In this document: positions 25,048 through 35,014 of the stretch, piece by piece
Layout: every line of letters starts with the position of its first letter
Numbering within the stretch: position 1 is the first letter of the stretch
Origin: Oidiodendron maius Zn
Lineage: Eukaryota > Ascomycota > Leotiomycetes > Myxotrichaceae
Assembly: GCA_000827325.1 (NCBI GenBank)
Contig: KN832871.1
Coordinates: forward strand, 682,001 to 746,000
Reading direction: 5' to 3'
DNA length: 64,000 nucleotides
Made by a program: the position numbers and the translations under genes
The notes under the pieces: generated by a model
What the model saw: the letters and a program-made list of their open reading frames with translations, nothing else
What the model was told of the DNA's origin: nothing
The model's database searches: none

Positions 25048-28000
25048 TCAAACCAACCCCTCCGGTATCCGCCCTAAGTTTCTATCCTCTACCGAGCTAT
25101 TGCTTCTCGCTGTTCCTTTTCTACTCAAACTCATGATGCTAGATGACCGCTTCGCCATTGTAAAGAACCCCTGTCGAAGACCCAAGCTCCTGCTTCTGAT
25201 TTCAACTTCCTCTTTTTCTTCCTCGTCCTGCTCAAATAAGCTCCAGTGCCTCTTTATGCCTTTCCAAGTCTCGACACCCAGCACAAAGACAACAAGCACC
25301 CCAAACGCCAATCCCCATTCCCAAGATATCCCTGTATGCTTAAACACCTTGTGATTCAGTCCAGGGATATATACAGCGGGAAAGACTGATAACGCGCCGA
25401 TTACCACGGCCCAGAAGAGGAACTTATTCTCGTAAACGTCATGAAAGAGAGGGAAAGTACTGGTGCTGTAGGGATTCAGTCGGAACATACTGCGCCGGAT
25501 GCTCTTAAACTCCCACGCTGCGATCAAGATTAACCAGGTTAACTCGACGAAGACGGTTGCGCGAGCCCGGAAAACAGCTTCGCAAGAAGGCGAATAAGCG
25601 CGGTTGCAGTCATATCCCAAGTCTCCATGATCCACGCCATATATTAGTGCCACGAATGTAAGCAGCGTGCAGGTACCCATTAGAACACCATAGACAATCA
25701 TGTCGGCTAAGATTTGATAAGTGAAAACACCCCTAACTGTATCGTGGGGCTTTCTTCTCATAATTTCTGGGCTACCACGCTCCTGTCCTAGACCAAAGGC
25801 TGGAAAAGATGATGTTACCATATTGATCCAGAGAATTTGCAGTGGGCTTAGTGGGAACACACTCAATTTAGAGTGGTCTTGAAACCCGAGCCCTGCAATC
25901 AATAGAATGACTTCACCAACGTTGGAGGAGAGGAGATGCAGAACAAACTTCTGTATGTTGTCAAACAGGCTCCGGCCCACACGAACGGCTGCGACGATTG
26001 AGTTAAACTTATCGTCTGTGAGAACAATCTTGGCTGCACTTTTGGCCACGTCTGACCCTGCCATCCCCATGGCTATCCCAACATCTGCCGAGCTAAGAGA
26101 TGGTGCGTCGTTAACACCATCACCAGTCATGGCCATGAACTTCTTGCGGCGACGCAGGGCTTCAATCATTCGAGTTTTGGTGTGTGGCGAGCAACGGGCA
26201 ATGACAAGAGGAAGCTGGGGCAGAACATCAATTTGAGCATCAGTCATGGCATCGAAGACTGTGGCATTCTGAACTATCGATACGGAGATATCTGCCGGGA
26301 GTATGGAGAGATCTCGAGGTATGATGCCAACCTCCTTCGCTATTGCGGTTGCAGTTGCAGGGTGATCACCCTAGAGGCCGTGTGAGCAAGGCGGGTGAAG
26401 AATCGGAATAGATTCACTTACAGTAAGCATGTGCACTGTTATTCCTGCTTCTGAGCATTCACGAATTGCTTGTCTCGTCTCTTCACGAGGCGGGTCATAG
26501 ATTCCAACCAACCCAACAAGTGTCAGGTCCTTTTCAACATCAGACCTCAACTCTTCGTCGTTGCTTCGTCGCTCCTCTGCAGTAAAGTCCCCGTGCCACT
26601 TCCGCTTCGCAATCGCCAGAACTCTTTGCCCCATCGCAGCGAATTCGTCCATCTGATTAATGACATCATTTTTCAATGCATCTGTGAGCTGCTGGTTGTG
26701 AGGTCCTGTTCCTATAAATGAGCAAAGATCCAAAATCCTTTCCACCGCGCCTTTAGTGAAGACCATGCTCTGCTTCTCATCAGGGAAATTGTAGACGACG
26801 GACATGCGTTTGATGGTACTGTCAAACGGAAATTCGCCAACCTGCTTCCAGCCTTTTGATTCGAGATGCCTCTTGCCACGATTAAATCGGCAGGCAAAAA
26901 CTTGAAGAGCCATTTCTGTTGGCTCTCCAGTAGTCTGCCACTTGTGAACTCCCTCGCCTTCGGCTTGTTCCTCTTTAACAGTAGCCAAGTTACACAATGC
27001 CGCTGGCTGTAAGAATGCCTCCAGCTCTGGCGTTATAACTGCGTCTTCTTCGTTTGCATCTCGCTTGCCGGTTTGCAGGTCCTTTGCAGCCTTTGCGGCT
27101 GGAATATCAAATTTCAAACTTGCTGCGCTTCGTTGCTGGTCGTAATCGACCTTTTCATCGTTCCTGGAAGACTTTGGCCGAGAAAGCGCACCTTTTATTA
27201 CCGACCCTTGAGTTGGATCATTGGGATCTTGAGAGCCTTGGACAGTATAAATTCCAACCTTCGGTATCCACACCTTCTTTACAATCATAGCTCCCTGTGT
27301 TAAAGTCCCAGTTTTATCAGAGCAGATATTGGTGACTCCACCAAGTGCCTCTAGAGATGACGGGTCTCTAATGACAACATTATGACGGTGCATAACTCGC
27401 GTTCCGACGACCATAGTTATTGTAAGAACGCTACCTCGTGTTAGCTGCAATGCTCTTTTACTGTCAAGAATAAGGGACACTTACGCAATCAATGATTCGG
27501 GAATAATGGCAATTCCTGTCGAGATAGCATAAATCGCTACCTCGTCGGTGACATGGAATCTGTTGACACCAAATACGACTATTGCGAGCAAAATTGCAAA
27601 GCCGAACAAGATATATGCCACCTTTGAAAGCTTTCGCTGGAGGGGAGTGCCTTCCGTGAGCCCCAAGAATTTTCCAAGTACGTCGTATATACGCTTTACC
27701 AGCCCTTTTACAGGCTGAGTTTTGCCATACTTCTTATAGCTCATAGAGCGCCCAGCTTTGCGATTCGTCTTGTTCGTTGATGCAGCAATCCTTCCTACTT
27801 CGGTTTCCATGCCAGTGAAAGTTACAATACCTCGACCTCGGCCTTTGATAACGGTCGTAGTGGAATAAGCCATGTTGAATCGATCACCGATTCCAACCTC
27901 AGCTTCTGACGTCGCCAATCTGCCATCTGACCCTGAGGCTAATATGTCATTCTCAATACTCTTTTCAACCGGCTCCGCTTCACCTGTTAATGATTTCTCG

Positions 28001-28620
28001 TCACAATTGAGATTCATGGCTTCAAAAAGACGTAGATCAGCGGGTACTGTATCTCCAGTCTTCAAAATAACGATGTCTCCTGGCAAAACTCCCGCACTGT
28101 TAATCTGGTAAGTGAATCAATTACCGGCGCTGCATCGGCAGGGGCATACCTTGGAATAACTTCCACTTTCCCATCTCGTAAAACAGCAGCGCTGGGAGAA
28201 GATAGCGCTCTTAAAGAGTCCATCTCCTTTTCTGCCCTGAATTCTTGAAAAAACCCAATCGTAACATTAAGGAGGATGACGGCTACCAATACTCCAGCTT
28301 CAATATAGTCACCAACTCCAAAACTCAATGCCATAGCAAATATCAAAACCTGAATCTAGGTGAGTCAAGAAGAGATTATATTAAAAGACTTGACGCACCA
28401 GAATCATTGCATTGCAAATTTGCTTTAGCAGGATTTTATGCCAGACAGTCCGGCCTCCGCCTTCCAATTCGTTTGGAATGCACTCTTTTTCGAGTTCTGC
28501 TACCTTTCTAGCCGTTAGGCCAGTCTCAATGCTTGTACCCATTTGTTTAGCAACATCCTCAACTGTGAGGAGGAATGGATGCCGCTGGGTCCGAGGACCC
28601 ATTGACTTCTTAGGTGCCAT
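25048..28620 (-). CDS. ENA-type sodium-efflux P-type ATPase (type IID)
   Basis: This is a plasma-membrane pump that uses ATP to export Na+ (and K+/Li+), important at high salt and alkaline pH. Exons on the minus strand: 28620-28399, 28349-28150, 28096-27485, 27430-26422 and 26370-25048; 1121 aa. Signatures: LTGEAEP actuator motif, PESLIAVLT in TM4, phosphorylated Asp383 in CSDKTGT, nucleotide-binding FTKGAVE, GDHPATA, and the hinge GDGVNDAPSL. The membrane helices lie in the expected N- and C-terminal blocks. TM4 reads PESL and the loop is short, as in ENA pumps and unlike Pmr1 or Pmc1 calcium pumps. The cytosolic tail after TM10 is charged and serine-rich (EQDEEEKEEVE..). Its promoter carries a dense run of PacC-type sites, which fits the known alkaline induction of ENA genes. 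Substrate preference among cations is not readable. Confidence 0.92.
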
Positions 28621-29664
28621 TGTGAGATCCTCTTTTCAATATCAGATTGGAATTATATAGGACAGGACGAATTGGTCTATTCCTAGTCAAGGGAATAGTA
28701 GGGAATGTTCCAATTCAAAATTGGGCAGTGTCTAAGAAATTCTTGAAGCCTAGGGAAACCCGGTCATATATACCTACATCGTTGGAAATCAGCCAGGGAT
28801 GGCGGAAACAAGTCGGGCGTATTCCAGCAACATCAACGCATCATCGGAAATGCGTCAGAGGGTCGGAGGCCAAGGGAGGGGATATATGCCTCTACCAATC
28901 ATATATATAACTACCTGCCCGCCCAGAACGGGCCAAGCACTGGTGTTTATCGAGGGCAGGCGGATACTTGAGCGGAGGCGTATCAGACCAGACGCGGAAA
29001 GACTTGGCGCTTGGCGGAGTGGCGGAACAGCCTCTTCGAGAACGTTATGTGACTCTTGGCGCTCAAACCGAGACTTGGCGCCAAGATGGATGTTCATCTT
29101 GACACCTGGGCGAGTTCGTAGTGGCAAGTAACCAGTCTAAGTGGCGGTAGTCGGACGCTCTAGACTCGAGACTCTTGACATCTAGTGCCCACGAGCGCTC
29201 AGAGCGGCCCCGAAGGCCCTCGAGTCTCCGGCTCCTCGCACTCGTGTGCCCCACTCACGTGCAGTATTGTTCGTCATTTCCGTATCTAAATCGTGGTTAG
29301 CAGATTCGCGGATTTCAAAGTTTCTCCTGCCATAAACGGGACATGCCTAAAGTCTCTGGGTTACGGAAGTGTTTGGACCGCGTTCAGTGATGCTGTCGCT
29401 AGGAATTGTATCGAAGGTTGCCGCAATAATTTTTCCGGGCGGGAAGATCAATTTCCCCGCCATATCTCGATGACCCCCGCAGAGTTGTGGAGATTATATC
29501 CAGTTATACAATGTTAAATGGTCATTCAACCTATTTGAATGACCTCTCTTTCAAGTCTTCGAGTATCTAATATGTCTCATATATTCAACGTCCTTTCGCA
29601 TTAATACTAGGAACTACTTCTATTCCTCCTTTGATTGGTAGTCCGCAATACGAAATCGAACGCC
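28621..29664. promoter_or_regulatory. Shared divergent promoter, ENA pump and GDSL esterase
   Basis: About 1 kb separates the two start codons, with the genes facing away from each other. Open frames in it (28799-29131 plus, 28855-29127 minus) coincide with GC-richer DNA and lack domains. The interval holds the PacC-site cluster listed separately. No TATA element is firmly assigned. Confidence 0.7.
28869..29085. promoter_or_regulatory. Cluster of seven PacC-type GCCAAG cores
   Basis: GCCAAG or its complement CTTGGC starts at 28869, 28932, 29003 (reverse), 29010 (reverse), 29055 (reverse), 29074 (reverse) and 29080. The last two form the perfect 12-bp palindrome cttggcgccaag. GCCARG is the established binding core of the ambient-pH regulator PacC/Rim101. 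Seven cores in 217 bp is far above the roughly 0.1 expected by chance. The cluster lies 249-465 bp upstream of the ENA-type pump and 580-800 bp upstream of the esterase. Confidence 0.75.
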
Positions 29665-31023
29665 ATGAAGCTTTTACTCACTCTCCTAGTTTGCTGTGGG
29701 GCAAGCTTGGCCGTTCCACCGTCAACCCCTTCGTTCAGCTGGAAGAATACTAATTTCCTGTAAGATCTTCGAATATTTCCTAAATGAAGTGTTTTCTACA
29801 GATAACCCTTTGTAATTGATCCACATGATTAGTTTCTTTGACTGTGAATACCCTCCCACGACTTGAATATACAGCTGTCAAATATTCAACCTCTAACATT
29901 ATACATGAATTATCTGACAGGGTCTAGACTTGCGTTTGGGGATAGTTATACCTACGTACAAGGAACAGCCGGACTCCAAAACTTCTCATTCATCGGGGAT
30001 CTCCAAAACTTCACATATACCCCACAACAACTCCTCAGTAATGAGATTGTACAAAATCAGGTATTATGCCCTTAAGTGCCAACTATTATTGCCGATTTTT
30101 AATCGTACGATCTCTTAGATTGGCACATCGGCGGGCGGACCCAACTGGGTTGAGTATCTGACTGGCTGCTTTTCCGGCCTCCCATCAAGATGCAAAACCC
30201 AACTATGGGACTTCTCGTTTGCGGGCTCTGATGTCTCGGTGGACTAGTATTCCTCACTCAGTCACGCTCACTCCGGCCTTATTCTAACAATCCACAGCAC
30301 GCCATTGCATCACCCTTACACTGTCTCCTTCATCAATCAAATCCTGCAGTGGTCCAGCTTCGCCCGGCCTGTCCTGAAGCCTGATCTTTCAAAAGCCTTA
30401 GTAGCTGTATGGATTGGGATAAATGATATTAGCGACAGTGCAAAATATACGTTTCCACGTAACAACGCCTCGGACTTTGAAGAATTTTATAATGAAATCA
30501 TTACTACAGAGTTTCAGGCGTTGGAGACCGTGTGGAAGGCAGGATATAGAAATTATCTTCTCATGAACCTGCCGCCGCTCGAGAGAACTGTATATCTCAC
30601 CATTTTATCCTTTTGGTTTGCGCCTCTGGTTAACAACCTTCACAGCCCGGCAATGTGATCCCAGGAGCCGTCCCATCTCCAAACAAGACCCAAGTTGCAA
30701 TGTATAACGCCTTGATTTCATCATCTGCTTCCGCTTTTGCAAAGAGTCATCCAGGCACGAAGGCCATGGTATTTGACACCCATACCTTTCTCTCCAGCGT
30801 TCTAGATGACCCCTCTCCGTACGGAATTAAAAACACAACAGGATACTGTCCGAATTATGACGCACCAGATATTGCAACGAATTATACAGCATATGGGTGC
30901 TTGCCAATCCCAGAATACTTCTGGTACAATACAGGACATATCACCTTCCATGTGCATAAGATCTTGGCAGATGAAGTAGGGAAATTTCTAACGGCAGAGA
31001 ATGGAAATGGACGTTGGAGGTAA
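29665..31023 (+). CDS. Secreted GDSL esterase/lipase (SGNH hydrolase)
   Basis: This is a predicted extracellular hydrolase of 341 aa, acting on lipid or acetyl ester bonds. Exons: 29665-29759, 29928-30060, 30119-30246, 30298-30589 and 30646-31023. The N-terminus is a signal peptide (MKLLLTLLVCCGASLAVP). Splicing of the 168-bp first intron yields block I LAFGDSYTYVQG with the nucleophilic serine. The block III motif is WIGINDI, and the block V histidine lies in NTGHITFHVHKILADEV; the SGNH set is therefore present. Several N-glycosylation sequons occur (NFS, NFT, NTT, NYT). The conserved VDYTPLHHPYTVS segment comes from joining 30246 to 30298. The first intron was chosen because it gives the correct GDSY context. 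The substrate is unknown. It shares its promoter region with the ENA-type pump. Confidence 0.9.
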
Positions 31024-31167
31024 CTACTAGAGATTATTACTCAGTGTATTGACCCTTTCAGCTATCACATCATACTCTCTTTGTTGCAATGATTACAATG
31101 TGCTATGAGGTGTACCCCCTCGATTCGTATATTCGCACTATCCCTGGGCTTCCGTTGTATTGCCCTT
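31024..31167. other. Tail-to-tail spacer
   Basis: A short spacer between the plus-strand esterase and the minus-strand coiled-coil frame. Nothing is seen in it. Confidence 0.5.
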
Positions 31168-31497
31168 TCAGTTGCTCCACGAGCTTTTCCAAGAGGTCTG
31201 TAGTCTTTCGATATCCACGAGTACATTTCTAAGTTGCTCTTGTAGATTTCGCTTGTCCTTCTTCAAGCCCTCGCAGAGCTCTCTTAAATGCCGTCGTTGG
31301 CGCAGTAATCCGACTTCGTCAGGGGCTATAGAAGAATGTAGCTGTTGGTCTTGGAGGTCATTAATCTGAGCGTATAATGCTTCTATCGCCTCTTGTTTGA
31401 TCCTTATTTGCTCGCGAAGAGCGTCTTCCGTTTTCCTTTTGTCTGATATTTCTACTTCGAGTAGTTTCAGATGTGACTGGCTGGCACTGCTACTCAT
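31168..31497 (-). CDS. Short coiled-coil hypothetical protein, possibly a 3' exon
   Basis: A 109-aa open frame with heptad-like charged helices across most of its length (DKRKTEDALREQIRIKQEAI, LREQI, LKKDKRNLQEQLRNVLVDIE). It strongly predicts a coiled coil, but no family is recognised. A second minus-strand frame upstream, roughly 31690-31500, also reads as protein-like (VSFGGVEDPPGFVTSEPSE), stops just beyond the ATG used here and has no ATG of its own until near its end. The coiled-coil frame may thus be the last exon of a longer gene whose splice sites I could not settle. Confidence 0.5.
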   Translation of the reverse strand: MSSSASQSHLKLLEVEISDKRKTEDALREQIRIKQEAIEALYAQINDLQDQQLHSSIAPDEVGLLRQRRHLRELCEGLKKDKRNLQEQLRNVLVDIERLQTSWKSSWSN

Positions 31498-32602
31498 TCT
31501 GGTAGCGTGTACTTGCCATTGAAGCTATCAATCGATACGAAGATTGAGTTTCGGAAGGTTCGGATGTTACAAATCCAGGGGGGTCTTCTACTCCTCCGAA
31601 AGATACGTTAGCGTGGCAAGATCTTTCTTTAATTCTCGAACTCAGGGTAGATCTGCGAGTCTTACCTTGTGATTCATGTGATCTCTACCTTCTCGTTTCA
31701 CCTTGTGCGTGCCCTCCACATCGATTAGGGTTTGTCGATATTGCGGAATCATACACAAATCGGACGTCCACAGGACGTTCCTCAGCGAAACTGGTCTGCG
31801 ATTTGGACTATAGAAGGCAGATCGTTCGAGATATGAAGTATAAAGGTGGGATTGAGGGCAAATTATGGCGCTCTAGAAACACGCAGACATGGAAGGAGGT
31901 ACGGGAAGATATTTGGGATAAGTTGTCTCACATAGTGGAAGTATCTTTGCTGGTAAACAGCAAAGAAATTTTGTCTCATGCCATACGATAAATATTAGCA
32001 TCGAGTGGGCAGATTTACTACCACCCGAAGTGTCTAGTCTCTGGGGAATGGTGAAAATACGCGGCTTCAATGTCCACAGGGATAATTCGCCGTGAGTTTT
32101 GCGGGGTAAGCTTACGGGTGAGACGAGAACCATATCCTACGAAGCACCAGTGGACATTCGGCCATGTGGCTTACTGAGTTGTGGATTTTATTGGAGCGAG
32201 CTGAGCCACCTCTAGTCACTTGATGATAATATACTCCCGGGTTGATCCGTGTCATTCCCGCTGGTAACGTGTTCTATAATCCAACTCATCGCTAAAGTGT
32301 GTAGGAGGTCTCTTGAAGACCGCAATCCCTCATGCCAAAGCAACAGGGAAGCCATATCAGTAATCAGCGTAAAGAAGGTTAAAATTACTTCACACGTAAA
32401 CAGTATTGAGAGGTCTGAGGAAGGATTATTCTGAGATTATGAACTGAAATCTAATTGACTAAAATCTATTTGTTTCTAGAGCAAACAATCTTTTACAGCC
32501 GAAAATTTCTCCCCGCCACTACCCATATTCAGTAAGGCTTGGATTTCTCAGCTTGTTACCGGCTCGTTGTTCTCATATGGCTAGTCGATCGTCCTTTGAG
32601 AG
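31498..32602. other. Intergenic, with an unresolved open frame at its left
   Basis: The minus-strand frame at about 31690-31500 is discussed with the coiled-coil ORF. A minus-strand frame at 31873-32133 (86 aa) has no recognisable domain. The remainder is AT-rich and shows no gene. Confidence 0.5.
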
Positions 32603-34364
32603 TTATACTTTCAAGGTATCATATGAACTTCTGGCCCGTATCGACTCTCCAAACTTAAACAAAACCCAAGGTATTGGCATCAATGCTACCGTGATGAACG
32701 CCAAGAGACTAGTTGCCCAACCAATTCCCAGTCCTTCATACATTTGTAGCGTAAACAGAGGAAATGCGGCGCCAAAAATGTATCTCAGCAATCCATTAGC
32801 AGCCACCGCGCTTGCACTTGTCATGGCTTGATATGTATCGACCAAGTACGTCGCCACCGCTGTAACAATAGTTAGAATCGAACACTTAAGCTAAACAAAT
32901 ATGGAAGTATAAACAATTGGGACTCACAAATGAAGATGCACAAGTTGCCCCATGCAAATGGCACACCAGAGACAACAGGGCTCGCCCAACTGATATCCTT
33001 TTGTGCGGTCCATGCAAACCAAAACAATGAGATCGGAAGTAAGAAAGATCCTATCATTGCTGGATATAGTCGATATTCTGGCGCTACCCGTCCGTTCATT
33101 TCCTCTGCGTGGCTCTTCCGGACCTGAGGCTGGTATAAATACCTGTCACAGATCCAACAAGTTGCTACGGCGAGCAGACACCCAACGCCGATACCTAAGA
33201 AGACTAACCCGGACTCCTCGGTATTAAAATGGTAGACCGACTCGAACACGTACGGGAATGCAGCAAAGAAAGCGTACAAAACGGCGAAATTGAACGCTAC
33301 GTAGAACGAGAGAAATCCAACTATAGGCTCAGTAAAAAGCATGTGGATAGGACGAAACAGAGTAACGGTGAGCAGAAACTTCAGCTTAGCGCCAGTGTTA
33401 GGGAAGGGAGAGGGTGGAGGAGGAATTCCAAGTTTCTTATTTCGACGACTGATAATTGTCTTCTTGTGGGTTTCTCGAGGAAGAACGAGGAAGATAAACG
33501 AGAAAATGGTGAAGAATATTATCGTCCATTGTGTCCAGCGCCAGCTTTTACGCACAGTGACAAATGAGCCAATGACAGGGCTATTGTATATTAGTATTTA
33601 CTCTTTAGCTCTCGAATGTGCCTTAGGACTTACCCCAAAGAAGGTCCCAAGAAGGGGCTAAGGATGTAAATGCTTGTTGGGGTAGACCGTTCGTGGGCCT
33701 GCATAACATCTGCTAGCGTGCCTGCGCCTATTGCAAGACAAGGTGAGAAGGCTAGACCGGCAAAAAATCGTAGGATACATAGTGTCCAAATATTTTGCGA
33801 GAACCCCGAGCCTAGCGTGAACAGTGCGGCAAGAGGAGCCGAGATCACATAGACAGGATATCTACCATATGTCTCCGAGAGTGGTGCGGCGAGGATGGGT
33901 CCAAATCCAAGTGCTAAAACATATAGAGATAATGGCAGTATGGCCACGGTAGTGCTAACATGGAAATCCTGCTGGATAGCGCCGACAGCAGGAGTGATTA
34001 TTGAAGTTCCAAGTGCCCTTTAGAGCATTAACGAAAGCGAAAGCATTAGCAATCATAGCTGGAGGACTCACGCAGAAAATGATATGAGGGAAGGTGGAAC
34101 CACGTGGAAGTATCTTATCCATGCGGGCCAGTTCTGAGGGTTCTCAGGGTCATCTGGTCCATTCCAGTCGGTTGGGTTGATGTCAGCCCTTTGCTGATGA
34201 ATACCCTTCTCCAGGTCCTCTTTCTGGGGTTCTCCTTTTTCAGAGTCCCTTTTCTCAAGGTCTTCATTATCGCTCGTTGGGGTTGATAATTCGAATTTCG
34301 AGTCTGGATTGCCATCGCGTGAAGCCATGGAAGGGGCTCTGGGACTTCTCTCGTCTGTAGACAT
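32603..34364 (-). CDS. MFS transporter, DHA1 multidrug/polyamine type
   Basis: This is a predicted plasma-membrane H+ antiporter of 528 aa. Exons on the minus strand: 34364-34072, 34017-33634, 33580-32928 and 32859-32603. The hydrophilic N-terminus is acidic/lysine-rich and leads into the family hallmark DWNGPDDPENPQNWP. Twelve membrane helices can be followed, with the MFS loop LSETYGRYPVY between TM2 and TM3, a proline- and charge-rich central loop (THKKTIISRRNKKLGIPPPP), and FMFS-style helices after it. DHA1 members export drugs, toxins or polyamines; the substrate cannot be read. A Zn2Cys6 regulator lies 650 bp upstream in the same orientation and could control it. That link is inference only. 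Confidence 0.9.
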
Positions 34365-35014
34365 GCTATATAGTCTAAGTTAATGTAATCCAATCTGCAA
34401 ATTGCACAGAGTAGGCGCAACATAGAGAGTTTAAATAGTCCACGGTTCAACTTGAAGAGAACGCCTTGCGGCGAATATTTGCGTGCGCCACACCGTTAAG
34501 GCAATTAACAATCACTTCTCAGAGAATAGTATTTTGTGCGACAAGAAATAAGTCTAGTATACTTTCGTACACCATTGGCCGCATTGAGACTGAACCGCTA
34601 CTCGCGGCTGTTGTTGAAGATCACTAATCATAAAATTGATCGATTACTGATCGGGGTAGAGTTGGCGAACTTCAGTTTATGCATCTTTGACCGGCATCAT
34701 AATCCCGATGCTCGTACCACTTGAATAGAAATGAATCAAAAGCTCAAAATTGCGTCATCAACTTTCCGCTCCAACAGGAGAGCGAGTCAGCTCGTCATTA
34801 TCGGACAAAATGCAATATAAGTCATATGATGGTGTTTCAATCTACCCCGTCAAACGATCCTCTGGGTCGGTTGCACCAATGTAGAATTGAGGCTTGCACC
34901 TGCTGGGGCGTAATTATGCGTTAAGAAATACGTCCGGAAGTTGCCAGTCAATCATTACATCGGTTGTACCGGCTCGGTCAAATAAAAATTGGTCGACAAG
35001 CTCCTATTAAGTGA
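34365..35014. other. Intergenic between MFS transporter and regulator genes
   Basis: This holds the MFS gene promoter and the 3' end of the regulator gene. Short open frames (34536-34724 and 34721-34924, plus) lack features. Confidence 0.55.
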
